Notes: generated by a model from the letters alone, not told the origin. DNA of 64,000 nucleotides from Planktothrix paucivesiculata PCC 9631 (GCF_900009265.2 NZ_LR735026.1:546498-610497), one strand, 5' to 3'. Counted from the first letter of the stretch, positions 45,728 through 54,808 are shown. Translations and numbers: made by a program.

Positions 45728-46528
45728 TTAATCTTCTAAAATTTGTTTTGTATGATTAACTAAAATCGGTATTTTTTGACTAATATTGATCAATTTACTT
45801 TCCATATCCGGGGCATCTTGTAAGAGTTTATCTAAATTTGTACGCTCCTTTAAATCCGTTAAAATATTAAGAATAGGGATTGCTAAATCTTCATCTGCAT
45901 GATCTAATAATCCTACAAGCTGTTGTAGAGATTCTTGGACACCTAAATGATATATTGCTCCTAATAGTTCTGCTTTTATTTTGAGAAAACCATCAAAATA
46001 TTGAATATAGCTTTTCAGTTTTGGCAAAATTTCATCGGTTCCTAAAAGACCAATAGAATTTGCTGCATAGGCGCGGACTGTCTGATCTTCTTCTATTGTT
46101 AACAGTGATTTTTCTAGTGTTTCTATCGCATTAGGTTCTCCCAGTTCTCCCAATGCTTCTGCGGCTGATGCACGAACTAAAGCAGAAGGATCAGTAATTA
46201 ATTTATCTTTAATTTGATCAACAGCCTCAATATATTGCAATCCTCCCAGGGCTTCAATTGCATCAGATCTGACAATTTCTTCGGGATCATTCAGTATATT
46301 AATTAGAGCATAACCCACTTTTTTAATTTCATCAATTCCCAGATAACCTAATGCGTAAGCCGCACTAGAACGAATTGCTGTTTCTGGAGAGTTTAATAAG
46401 GGCAGAATATCCGGTACAGCTTCATAAACTTCATCATCAACTAACCTTAGTAATGCTTCAGCTTGTCTAGTTGCATTACCGGATCTCAAATCTTCTAAAC
46501 TATTTATACAGATTGATTGATCAAACAT
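45728..46528 (-). CDS. HEAT-repeat protein (CpcE/NblB-like)
   Basis: A 266-residue all-helical protein of six or more HEAT repeats, each with the D..VR..A..ALG pattern: TAIRSSAAYALGYLGID, EIVRSDAIEALGGLQ, SALVRASAAEALGELGE, DQTVRAYAANSIGLLG. In cyanobacteria such proteins often handle phycobiliproteins (lyases, NblB) or act as scaffolds. No catalytic lyase residues can be named here. It may be related to phycobilisome turnover but is not linked to cpcG. Confidence 0.8.
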   Translation of the reverse strand: MFDQSICINSLEDLRSGNATRQAEALLRLVDDEVYEAVPDILPLLNSPETAIRSSAAYALGYLGIDEIKKVGYALINILNDPEEIVRSDAIEALGGLQYIEAVDQIKDKLITDPSALVRASAAEALGELGEPNAIETLEKSLLTIEEDQTVRAYAANSIGLLGTDEILPKLKSYIQYFDGFLKIKAELLGAIYHLGVQESLQQLVGLLDHADEDLAIPILNILTDLKERTNLDKLLQDAPDMESKLINISQKIPILVNHTKQILED

Positions 46529-46671
46529 TTATATCGACCTCAATATATATAGATAATAACACCTCTAGCAATCTAGGTTTAGAGCCAGCAGATCCAGTAA
46601 AATCGGGCGTGCTTAAACGCTATATTGCTATTATGTCTATAAGGAGATTATAGCAAAAATTGTAATAGGGT

Positions 46672-46908
46672 TCAACTTATGTTTTGCTGGGATCGTTTTT
46701 TTCTGGGTTTTTTCTGGGTTCTACATTTTCTACAATTTTCTGCTTTTTGAGTTGGTTTAATTCTTTGAATTTTATTGGTATCATTTTGTTTTCTAGCGTT
46801 TTTCATCATAGATTCTAACGCTTCACACATAGTTATTCCTTCTTGATTCATAAGTTGTCTAGCTTCTTCTAAAATTCCCGTATCAGCAACATTACCTTCA
46901 GATGTCAT
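46672..46908 (-). CDS. Small basic hypothetical protein
   Basis: A 78-residue protein with an N-terminal acidic helix (ILEEARQLMNQEGITMCEALESMM) and a very basic C-terminus (CRKCRTQKKPRKKRSQQ). The CRKC pair could bind metal, but only two cysteines are present. Not recognised. Isolated between two minus-strand genes. Confidence 0.4.
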   Translation of the reverse strand: MTSEGNVADTGILEEARQLMNQEGITMCEALESMMKNARKQNDTNKIQRIKPTQKAENCRKCRTQKKPRKKRSQQNIS

Positions 46909-47044
46909 TTTATTATTTATATTATAGTTTACTCTCTAATCGTAACATATAGCCTATTTTAATACTAATGTAAAACAGATTTAAACTCGCTATAGAGAGT
47001 AAAAAAAATTAAAGTTTCAGATTAAATATAAAACTTTAATTCCA

Positions 47045-48388
47045 TCATTCTCCCCTAAAACATTCTTGAAAATATTGACGATATAAGCCACAACTGGCAA
47101 TAACTGAATTTCCATCAATATGAACCAGTCCCATACTTTTTAGTTTAAACGCTTTCACTTGTTCAATTTTGATAGGTTGATTTGTACTAATAATTTGTTG
47201 ATAAGCAGTGACTAAATCAGGATCTTGTTGAAGTAACCATAACTGTTCGTGGAGATGATCTGCATAAATTCCTGTATCACTGACCGCTTTTTCTAGTAAC
47301 TCTTGAATAGAAAAATTATGACGAACACTATGATCAAGGGCTAATCTAACTAAATAAGGAAATCCTCCAATAAATTCGGTGAATTGTGTTAACTCTCGAT
47401 CCGTTAAGTTTAATCCATATCGTTGAGCTAAACTTTGAATTTGACTAATATCAAAAGGAAGTAAATCAACTCCTAAACCCACATTAAACGGAGATTTATT
47501 AGTATCTAAAGGAATATAAATATCCGTTGAATAGACGATCACAAACCTTAATTTTTTCCAATTGCTAATATCCCTGGTTTCTTCATGCCAAGATCGTAAT
47601 AAAGCCAAGAAATCCCGCGCTAAGGACGGATACTCAAATAATTGATTAACTTCATCAATAGCTAAAATAATCGGTTCTTGAATTAATTCTAATAAATATC
47701 CTTGAAAATACAGGGAACTACTGACTAATGTTCCCACATCGTCATCCCAAAAATCATCTATTTTAGATTCTAATTCTAATTGTTGAGTCACATTTGCACA
47801 CAACCAACGGAGGAATTTTTCCGTCGAGGTAAAGACTAAACTACTGGCCAGATGCAGACTTAAACGAACGGGATGATAACCTTGTTGTTGAGCATGATCT
47901 AAAATACGAGCCATTAAGGAGGTTTTACCCATCTTGCGAGGGGCTTTAATTCTCAATAATGTGCCTTGATTTTGAATCTCTTGATAACAAATTGATTCAA
48001 TGGGCGATCGCTCAATATAAAAAATAGAATTAAGCGGAACTTGACCTTTTGGAGATTCTAAAATCTTATGTTCAGCAAAATTTTTTGGGGGGAAAATTTC
48101 CGGGATATTTTTCTCGTATAATTTCCTTTCTAATAAACCGCGACAATTGGTTTTACTGACTTTTTCACCCACCATATCCGATAAAAGTTGCCAGAGATGG
48201 GGGGCGACTCCATTTTTTAAATAATTAGGAGAATAGCCATTTTCTTCGGCAATTTGATCGTAGGTTTTTTTTGTTTCTAATAACGCTTCTTTTAAAATAA
48301 CTTTCTGAATATAACTGAGAGAGTTTTTACCTTTAACAATAATCAACGCTTCAGTTAAGCCCAAAAGTTCCTCAACACTTTTGACCAT
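47045..48388 (-). CDS. AAA-like domain ATPase with N-terminal HTH (STAND/conflict-type)
   Basis: A 447-residue protein. The first 90 residues are an HTH-like domain (ALLETKKTYDQIAEENGYSP, then NYLKNGVAPHLWQLL) resembling the vWA-MoxR-associated HTH found in cyanobacterial conflict proteins. A AAA-like ATPase follows: Walker A APRKMGKTSLMARIL, Walker B IILAIDEVNQLF, and a sensor region (FVIVYSTD). C-terminal helical/winged-helix part. Such proteins sense nucleic acid or partner proteins and are common in defence and regulatory loci. Here it stands alone. Confidence 0.82.
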   Translation of the reverse strand: MVKSVEELLGLTEALIIVKGKNSLSYIQKVILKEALLETKKTYDQIAEENGYSPNYLKNGVAPHLWQLLSDMVGEKVSKTNCRGLLERKLYEKNIPEIFPPKNFAEHKILESPKGQVPLNSIFYIERSPIESICYQEIQNQGTLLRIKAPRKMGKTSLMARILDHAQQQGYHPVRLSLHLASSLVFTSTEKFLRWLCANVTQQLELESKIDDFWDDDVGTLVSSSLYFQGYLLELIQEPIILAIDEVNQLFEYPSLARDFLALLRSWHEETRDISNWKKLRFVIVYSTDIYIPLDTNKSPFNVGLGVDLLPFDISQIQSLAQRYGLNLTDRELTQFTEFIGGFPYLVRLALDHSVRHNFSIQELLEKAVSDTGIYADHLHEQLWLLQQDPDLVTAYQQIISTNQPIKIEQVKAFKLKSMGLVHIDGNSVIASCGLYRQYFQECFRGE

Positions 48389-48686
48389 GTTAACCCCAAT
48401 ATGTTTTTTATATATAAACTAGATGACTCAATCTGAGTATTTTAATAATATAAAAATACAGGATCGTTTAAACTAATCTAATTATATTTTAAACGAAAAT
48501 TGTATCTTTGTATATACTTATGATTATATAAATCTCTGACGCATAAATTTGCTAATACATCAGGTCGTTCACTAAATTTTGGAGTCAATTTAGGGTGATG
48601 TATTTAATTTTGATATATCGAGTTATGGGCGGGATAAAAGTCTTCATTCCTGGCTTTTATCCTCTGCCCCAGGGTCTGAGTCGGCT
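48389..48686. other. Intergenic region, no gene seen
   Basis: About 298 AT-rich bases between the AAA-like ATPase (start side) and the P450 (stop side). No frame, repeat or RNA structure stood out. A hairpin GGCGGGATAAAAG...CTTTTATCC at about 48627-48662 may terminate the P450 transcript. Confidence 0.45.
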
Positions 48687-50081
48687 CTAACTAGAGTAAA
48701 CTGTGCGGACTAATTCTATAGGTTTTTGCGGTTGTGGAAGTTTTTTTAGCAGTTGCATTTTAATCCCACCTTTGGGGGCTAAAGTTACCCCTCGACGCAC
48801 CGCTTTTACAGATTTTTTTTCCAACAAATTCAACTCATAATTCAACAAAATTGTGGCTAAAACTAACTTCATTTCATATTGAGCTAAAGCCATTCCTATA
48901 CATAAACGACTCCCGCCACCAAAGGGAAGAAATTCATAGGGGGAAAACTTCCTTTCTAAAAAGCGTTCGGGTTTAAATTGCTCTGCTTGCGGATACAAAT
49001 CTTCCCGTCGATGGGTTAAATAAATACAGCCAACTACTGGGGTTCTTGGGGGTAATTGATAACCCATTAAATCGACAGATTTTTTATTAGTTCTAGCAAA
49101 AGTTAACATTCCAACGGGATAAATCCGCAAGGTTTCTTGACAAACTGCTGTTAAATAGGGCAACCGAAAAATATCCATACTCTCGGCATTTTTGGGTAAA
49201 CTTTTTAACTCTTGGATGAGTTTTCCATAGACTTCTGGCTGACTATGAATCCAATATAAAGCCCAAGACATTGCCGTAGCCGTGGTTTCATGTCCGGCAA
49301 ATAATAATGTTAATAATTCATCTCGTAATTCCGTATCCGTCATCGAGTTCCCTTCTTCATCCCGCGCAGCTATCATTAAACTCAGCATATCCTTGCGAGA
49401 TTCATCGAGGTTCTCACGACGTTCTCGAATTTCTGTATATAATAATTCATCAATTTGTTGGCGTTGTTTTAAGAAATATCCCCAGGGACTCCAAGGGCCT
49501 AAATCCCGTTGTAAAATAGGAAAGAATAAAAAACTAGAACTTAAGGGGGATTTAAAAACTTCTAACATTGCCGATAACAGCCGTTTTAACTGACTATATC
49601 GTTCTCCTTCATATACCCCAAAAACCACTCTTAGAATCACATCCAAAGAAATTTCTTGCATAATTTCTCTGGCAATAAAATCCTGTCCTTCGGATAATTT
49701 ACCCATAATTTTTTGGGTAATATCCGTAATTAATTCTCCATAATCTCGCATTCTTTCGCCATGAAACGATGGCATTAATAATTTCCGTTCCCGTTTATGG
49801 CGATCGCCCTCTAACATAAATATAGCGTTTTCTCCCGTTAAAGGAGCTAAAATTTTATTAAAAGAACCTGGAGCTTCAAAAACATCATCGGTTAAAATTT
49901 TCTGAAGGGCTTGGGGATGACTCACGAAAACCCAAGGAGTTTTTGCCCCCAAAATATAATTAGTAAAGATATCCCCATATTTTTGGGCATGGGTATCCAT
50001 ATAATCAAGGGGATCAGCAATCCAATATACTTTTTGTTGAAAAGCTGGACGGGGGGAAGCGGGCGGAAGTTGTGTATTCAT
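48687..50081 (-). CDS. Cytochrome P450
   Basis: A 464-residue soluble P450, resembling the cyanobacterial CYP110 group. The I-helix oxygen motif is LLFAGHETTATAMSW, the K-helix ExxR is ETLRIYP, and the heme loop is FGGGSRLCIG with the Cys ligand. No membrane anchor is present. It would hydroxylate a lipid, alkane or secondary metabolite. No ferredoxin partner is adjacent. I used the ATG at 50081 rather than an upstream TTG. Confidence 0.93.
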   Translation of the reverse strand: MNTQLPPASPRPAFQQKVYWIADPLDYMDTHAQKYGDIFTNYILGAKTPWVFVSHPQALQKILTDDVFEAPGSFNKILAPLTGENAIFMLEGDRHKRERKLLMPSFHGERMRDYGELITDITQKIMGKLSEGQDFIAREIMQEISLDVILRVVFGVYEGERYSQLKRLLSAMLEVFKSPLSSSFLFFPILQRDLGPWSPWGYFLKQRQQIDELLYTEIRERRENLDESRKDMLSLMIAARDEEGNSMTDTELRDELLTLLFAGHETTATAMSWALYWIHSQPEVYGKLIQELKSLPKNAESMDIFRLPYLTAVCQETLRIYPVGMLTFARTNKKSVDLMGYQLPPRTPVVGCIYLTHRREDLYPQAEQFKPERFLERKFSPYEFLPFGGGSRLCIGMALAQYEMKLVLATILLNYELNLLEKKSVKAVRRGVTLAPKGGIKMQLLKKLPQPQKPIELVRTVYSS

Positions 50082-50496
50082 AATCAAAGTTTCAGAGTGA
50101 TCAAATTAGGTTATAGTTTCTTCTATATTAACCATATACAAAGAATTTGCAACCGGGTTTAAATACTTCCATGACACCGATCTGATCCCCCTAAATCCTC
50201 CTTAAAAATGGGGACTTTGAACCCCCCTAACCCTCCTTAAAGTAGGGCTAAGGGGGATCTCGAGGATGTTGCTCAAAAGGGAGACTAGGGGCGATCTATT
50301 TCCCGCTTTTTCAAGGGGCGATACGGGGGATCGAAGCTGATAAAAAAGCCAGGGAGTTTCAGTTTTTTGGACTATTCATTGAAATCAATGATGGGAGTTT
50401 ATTTCCCGAATTCAAAAAGAGAATTATTTTTAGGGACAAGGAATTGTAAAATAAAACTTAACTCAAAAAAATAAAAATATCCAGAAGGGATTGAAT
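50082..50496. repeat. Intergenic region with GATCCCCC/AAGGGGGATC palindromic repeats
   Basis: The 415-bp gap between the divergent P450 and TPP-enzyme genes holds two or three related palindromic elements at about 50181-50262 (GATCCCCCTAAATCCTCCTT, AACCCCCCTAACCCTCCTTA, CTAAGGGGGATC). This is a family common in cyanobacteria. A relative is inserted in the CHAT gene (32664). Both promoters must lie here. No gene was seen. Confidence 0.7.
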
Positions 50497-52692
50497 ATGA
50501 CATCAACAACAATACCCGAATTTTGTCAAGGAATTCAGTATTTTAAAGACAGTTTTCCCGAATTTGACCGCTATGGGAATAGCCCAATTATTGCTGAAAA
50601 TAGTCGAGCCATTGCCGACGCCCATGATGCCACCGCCGCCTATCAAACCCTACTTTATGCCGATGCCCTGCGGTATCTAACCTTACAAATCACCGCCAGT
50701 AAAGCCTCGGGACACCCGGGAGGGTTTGCTTCTAGTGTGGAAGCATACGCGGCTTTGGTGATGCTGGGTCATAAAAATATTATGACGGAAGTGGGACACC
50801 ATGCGCCCGGGTTTTACAGTGCGGTTTTCTTGGATCGCTCCCTGGAAGATATGGGCATTATCACTGTCCAACAATTACGCGATCGCTTCCGCGAAAAACA
50901 TGGACTCCTGGGCCACCTTTCCGGCTTTATTCCCGGCCTGCTCAACCCCGCCGGGCCTCTGGGACAGGGACAACATTTTGCCATGGCCGCCGCCCTGTTA
51001 CACCGGAACGTGCTGTTTCCCTTCACTCTCGGCGATGGGGGCATGGGCGAACCCTACCCCATGAGTAGCATGATGCACTTCCACACCGCCTATCCTGAAG
51101 TGACTAATTTCTTGCCTGTGTTGGTATGGAACGGTTACAGTCAGGAGCATCATAGCATGGTTTCCACGAAAACTAATGCAGAAATGATTGCCTACTGGAA
51201 AGGGAATGGATTTTCAGAAGTGATTTTAGTCGATGCTAAGGATTTTGATGACCAAAATCAACCCGGTTATTATGTTGATAGTACGGCTTTTTCTATTAAT
51301 AAACGGATTGAATTTACCCAAGCGATTTTAGTGGCTATGGATAAGGCTGCAAAATCAGCTTTAGGGGGTCAATTAACCGTGTTTATTATTAAACAGTTGA
51401 AAGGAGCCGGAGTTCACGCCCTCGGAGCAAAATCCCATAATCTTTATCCGGGAGATACCTTAGATAGTCCCCATATTATTAACGCTTTAAAAGAACGGGC
51501 GTTACCTGTGGCAGCTTGGGAATTAGTCCGAACAAATTTAGAACGTTCTACTGGTGGCCCAGCAGCCAAAACCGTTGTCACCGAGTTTGATTACCCTTTA
51601 GCGGATCTCGGTCAACTCCCCTTAGAAGAATATCCGGTGGGCGGTGATCCCAAGGTTTCAACAACCGCAATGGGGGCATTAGTTGTTCATGTGGGGCAAA
51701 AAGATCCAAATTTTATTGTCACCAATGCTGATGGGAATGCGGCGTCTGGAATTAACAATATTAACCAGGGATTAAAGATTATTCACCCGACAACGGATAA
51801 TATTTATTTTCAACAACCCCAAGGACAAGTTTATGAACCCTTAAGTGAGGATGCTTGTGCCGGGTTAGCGGTAGGATTATCCCTATTAGGAGCCAGAACA
51901 TTATGGTGTTCCTATGAGTCTTTTGCGATTAACGGCGTGCCCGTGTTACAAACCGTTGCTCAAGCCATGGCCGAGTTACGACGGGCTACCCCTTCAACCG
52001 TCTGTTTATTCACCGCCGGAGCCTTAGAACAGGGTCGCAATGGTTGGACACACCAACGGCCGGAAATTGAGGCCTATTTCGCCGCTATGATGCGAAGTGG
52101 TAACGTTTTCCCGGTATTTCCCCCCGATGCCAACAGCATTCAAGTCTGCTACGATTGGGCTTTAAACACCAAAAACAAGAGTATTATTATTACTGCCAGT
52201 AAGTCCCCCCTACCCATTCGCACCACCTTTGAGCAAACTCGCCAAGGGTTAAAAGATGGGGCGGTGGTGTTACAGGAAGTCCCGGGGGATAAAACCGTGG
52301 TGTTTGCGGTAATTGGGGATATGACCTTAATTCCGGTGTTTGAAGCGGCGGCATTTTTGGAAACTGAAGGGATTGGAGTCCGAATTGTTTCTATTATTAA
52401 CCCTCGGCGTTTATATCGTTCTCACGATGTTTTATCCGAGACTTGTTCCGAACCGGATAATAATTTTGCCAGTGATGAAACCTTTAATCAACTGTTTGCT
52501 GGAGATGCCTTAATTGGGGTAACAGGCGGTTCAAGTTTGATGTTAGAACCGATTATGTTACGCAGCAATTCTAAGCGGGATACTTTCGCTTGGAAACGGG
52601 GGGAAACCACCGCCAGTGCTGGGGAGTTAATGGCATTTAATGGCATTACTTCTGAGGCGTTGACGAAACGGGCGATCGAGTTAATTCACTAA
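50497..52692 (+). CDS. Transketolase-like TPP-dependent enzyme of uncertain substrate
   Basis: A 731-residue thiamine-diphosphate enzyme. I chose the ATG at 50497, with AGAAGGG nine bases upstream. KASGHPGGFASSVEAYAAL is the transketolase/AceE-type TPP-phosphate and histidine motif, GDGGMGEPYPMSS the GDG...N cofactor motif, and the middle pyrimidine domain has FIVTNADGNAASG, LSEDACAGLAVGLSL and LWCSYESFAI. The C-terminal domain is present. It lacks the signatures of phosphoketolase and does not match the usual tktA length or motifs, so the substrate is unknown. A second TPP enzyme occurs at the window's left edge. Confidence 0.72.
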   Translation: MTSTTIPEFCQGIQYFKDSFPEFDRYGNSPIIAENSRAIADAHDATAAYQTLLYADALRYLTLQITASKASGHPGGFASSVEAYAALVMLGHKNIMTEVGHHAPGFYSAVFLDRSLEDMGIITVQQLRDRFREKHGLLGHLSGFIPGLLNPAGPLGQGQHFAMAAALLHRNVLFPFTLGDGGMGEPYPMSSMMHFHTAYPEVTNFLPVLVWNGYSQEHHSMVSTKTNAEMIAYWKGNGFSEVILVDAKDFDDQNQPGYYVDSTAFSINKRIEFTQAILVAMDKAAKSALGGQLTVFIIKQLKGAGVHALGAKSHNLYPGDTLDSPHIINALKERALPVAAWELVRTNLERSTGGPAAKTVVTEFDYPLADLGQLPLEEYPVGGDPKVSTTAMGALVVHVGQKDPNFIVTNADGNAASGINNINQGLKIIHPTTDNIYFQQPQGQVYEPLSEDACAGLAVGLSLLGARTLWCSYESFAINGVPVLQTVAQAMAELRRATPSTVCLFTAGALEQGRNGWTHQRPEIEAYFAAMMRSGNVFPVFPPDANSIQVCYDWALNTKNKSIIITASKSPLPIRTTFEQTRQGLKDGAVVLQEVPGDKTVVFAVIGDMTLIPVFEAAAFLETEGIGVRIVSIINPRRLYRSHDVLSETCSEPDNNFASDETFNQLFAGDALIGVTGGSSLMLEPIMLRSNSKRDTFAWKRGETTASAGELMAFNGITSEALTKRAIELIH

Positions 52693-53017
52693 TATTTTCT
52701 GAGATTAATTCCCAGAATTATCCCTATTCCCTGGTTTTTCGAGGGAATAGGGAACAGGGAATAGTAAGCAGTGAATGAGTTTGCTATGCTTAGGCAAAAA
52801 ATAGAGGCGTTCACACCTCACTACTAGGGTATGGGTACTGTCCATTATTCTGGGTTTTCATTCCCCTTTCAAACGCCAATTTACTCGTTATGCAATGGGT
52901 TAAATTTAGATTCAAGAGGAAGATTTTTACCCGCCAAGTTAAGATGCTTTATTGATTTTCTCAAGGATAAACTTGCAACTCCATTGAGTTAGTGTAGTTT
53001 AGGATGCAACCGGATTG
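52693..53017. other. Left border of the accessory island, repeat-filled
   Basis: 325 bp without a gene. It holds GGGAATAGGGAACAGGGAATAG repeats (52743-52763), an AGGCGT-ACACCT palindrome followed by CACTACTAGGGTATGG (52805-52832), and the first copy of the 71-bp direct repeat (52936-53006). The sequence resembles the other gene-free parts of the 52.7-57.6 kb region. Confidence 0.7.
52936..53006. repeat. 71-bp direct repeat, left copy
   Basis: From AAGTTAAGATGCTTTATTGA to the end at TAGGATG, it matches 54380-54450 over 71 bases with one difference (GGATAAACT against GGATGAACT). A related but shorter partial copy lies at 56580-56617. The two long copies bound the antitoxin-DUF3800 gene pair. 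The left copy lies 11 bp beyond the stop of the DUF3800-type gene. Confidence 0.93.
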
Positions 53018-54151
53018 TTATGTGTGGTTTTTATCTCTGATTTCGCGTATTAAATTCATTTTTGTTAATTCTTCATAACTGTCTATCGAATGCAAAAAAG
53101 CGATATTCTTGCTATGAGATTTGTTTATCAGGTCTATAAGCAAATCAATGTTATTCAGTTGCTTCTCAGATAATGAATCTAAATCATCGATTATTTCCTC
53201 TCTTAAATTAGTATTGATGTAATTAGCGAGTTTACCTATTAAACCAATAAAAACATCTGAAGCTTGAACAAACAAGTTACTTTTTGAATCAACAAAAGAA
53301 TAATTTTTGATCTCTTTGTTGTCATCAATGATTCTGTGATTGGCAAGAATTTCCGAAATAGCTACTTCATTATCGAAAATATGATTTGAATTTTCAAACA
53401 AATATATAGGTCTTAAATAAAATTGCGAAAACTCCTCTATCAAAATATAGTTCTCTTCGTCCATCACGAATGGAAGTGAATCCTTTTTCCCTGCTTCTTT
53501 GAGTATTTGTCTGAGGTATTCCAATCCAAAATGGAATTCTTCTGTATCGATATATTCGTCAAATATTATAGTTAATTTTTCAATAAATTCTAAAACTGCT
53601 TCTTTTTTAAGGTTCGGATACTCGAAGTTATAAAATAATTCGATTACCGATTCAATTTCGAGCTTCGCAAGTTTGTATAGATCATTTTTTAGATGATTCA
53701 AGAAATTTAGTTCCAACTGCATTGCTATTTCTGAGTTCGCAATTGCAGAATCAACAATATCGACAATAGACCAGTAAAGGATGTTTAGACTTGAATAATG
53801 GATGTACAAATCACTGTCTAGGAGCCATGTTAGAAAGTAATTGAGTTTTTCGGATTTCAAGCAGTCAAGGAAATTACCCGTAGCAATATGCTTAAGTTTT
53901 ACTTCTTTAATATTATTTTGTAAGTTAAGCCTGTCAAATAAGGATTTGATATTGGGTTGTATTCCTTCATGAACCAAACCACCTAAAACAAAATTTGAAT
54001 TAAAAGAGGAATTAAAGTCGATTTCTCTTACATAGAATTTTCTAATATTATTCGTTTCGTCGTAATAAAAAGTAAAAGAACTGTCAAAGTCTGCTGTCGG
54101 TGTAAGCATCTTTGTCATTTTTCTAATATCGCTAATTTCAAAATTTATCAT
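53018..54151 (-). CDS. DUF3800-type putative nuclease
   Basis: A 377-residue, AT-rich gene. FTFYYDETNNIRKFYV near residue 27 and NFVLGGLVH give the DUF3800 N-terminus (YxDET), and FVDSKSNLFVQASDVFIGLI near residue 310 gives its C-terminal acidic motif (VDS...QxxD). The family is thought to have an RNase H-like fold, so a metal-dependent nuclease is plausible. Its start overlaps the preceding antitoxin-like gene by ATGA, the arrangement of a toxin-antitoxin pair. Codon and base use is much poorer in GC than in the neighbours, suggesting transfer. Confidence 0.72.
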   Translation of the reverse strand: MINFEISDIRKMTKMLTPTADFDSSFTFYYDETNNIRKFYVREIDFNSSFNSNFVLGGLVHEGIQPNIKSLFDRLNLQNNIKEVKLKHIATGNFLDCLKSEKLNYFLTWLLDSDLYIHYSSLNILYWSIVDIVDSAIANSEIAMQLELNFLNHLKNDLYKLAKLEIESVIELFYNFEYPNLKKEAVLEFIEKLTIIFDEYIDTEEFHFGLEYLRQILKEAGKKDSLPFVMDEENYILIEEFSQFYLRPIYLFENSNHIFDNEVAISEILANHRIIDDNKEIKNYSFVDSKSNLFVQASDVFIGLIGKLANYINTNLREEIIDDLDSLSEKQLNNIDLLIDLINKSHSKNIAFLHSIDSYEELTKMNLIREIRDKNHT

Positions 54152-54354
54152 TTTCCGTCTCCTTTCATATAACGCATAACGCTAAAAGCGATCGCTTCGT
54201 GAGCAAGTGCCTCTAATTTACCGTCTTCAATATCTTGCTCTATCTGTTTATCCCAATGTTCATAGTCTAAATCAAGGAACCACAACCTTAACTGCTCAAA
54301 CTCACTGGATGGCAATGAAAGAATTGCTGCTTCAATTTGCTCAAGATTTGACAT
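54148..54354 (-). CDS. Small antitoxin-like protein coupled to the DUF3800 gene
   Basis: A 68-residue acidic protein starting MSNLEQIEAAILSLPSSEFE at 54354. A longer frame reaching into the 71-bp repeat exists, but is not needed. The sequence FEQLRLWFLDLDYEHWDKQI and EALAHEAIAFSV has the form of small antitoxins that precede RelE/ParE toxins in cyanobacteria. Here it overlaps a DUF3800-type gene (ATGA) instead. It probably neutralises that protein. Confidence 0.68.
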   Translation of the reverse strand: MSNLEQIEAAILSLPSSEFEQLRLWFLDLDYEHWDKQIEQDIEDGKLEALAHEAIAFSVMRYMKGDGK

Positions 54355-54379
54355 AGCCAGTTGTACCTCTGTGCCTAGA

Positions 54380-54450
54380 AAGTTAAGATGCTTTATTGAT
54401 TTTCTCAAGGATGAACTTGCAACTCCATTGAGTTAGTGTAGTTTAGGATG
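54380..54450. repeat. 71-bp direct repeat, right copy
   Basis: Matches 52936-53006 with one mismatch. It lies upstream of the antitoxin start and overlaps the alternative 5' extension of that frame. On the minus strand it follows directly after the attC-like site, just as the left copy follows the stop of the DUF3800-type gene and an ATAACAATCCGG motif. Confidence 0.93.
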
Positions 54451-54451
54451 G

Positions 54452-54539
54452 GAGATAACAGGTCGCTTGATCGGCTGCAAGTAACTTTGAACTCAGCACC
54501 AGTAGCTTCTGGCAGTCCGATCCAAACGAATTGTTAGAC
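54452..54539 (-). other. Candidate integron attC-like recombination site
   Basis: On the minus strand GTCTAACAATTCGTTTGG (R''/L'' consensus RYYYAAC at 54539-54533) is followed, after a central loop, by a near-complementary arm GCAGCCGATCAAGCGACC and TGTTATCT (54478-54452). The arms pair over about 20 positions with two to three bulged bases, which is the form of attC sites. It lies 270 bp downstream of the minus-strand HEPN-like gene. The right-hand core GTTATCT is imperfect against GTTRRRY. No integrase is in the window. Confidence 0.4.
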
Positions 54540-54808
54540 ATGACTGGGTTTGACTCTGCTTGCATTTAACAGGCATTAGGGTTCATGCTTCTACGGTCTC
54601 CTAAATGCTGCCATCTTGGTCTATAATATCTGAAAAGCTCAATTAGAGTTGAGTCTCAATAATCGCATTTAAGGTTTAGCCTGCTTTTTTTGCAGGACAC
54701 AGCGCAACTCCCTAAACGTCCACCACACGATACAAATTACTTCATGGACGTGTTGAGGCAACGGCTTGATAGCTCGAGAGGGTTGTCAAGCTTTGGGGTT
54801 TTAAAGAT

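Larger units (their letters stand above)
54355..54808. other. Repeat-rich gap with attC-like hairpin
   Basis: 454 bp without a gene. It holds the right copy of the 71-bp repeat, a 90-bp bulged inverted repeat read as an attC-like site (next entries), and a CCTGC-TTTTTTT-GCAGG hairpin at about 54679-54695. The rest is unremarkable. Confidence 0.6.

Noticed and set aside
47045..50496. Biosynthetic gene cluster around the P450
   Set aside because: No NRPS, PKS, terpene synthase or ferredoxin gene is close. The neighbours read in different directions and appear unrelated.
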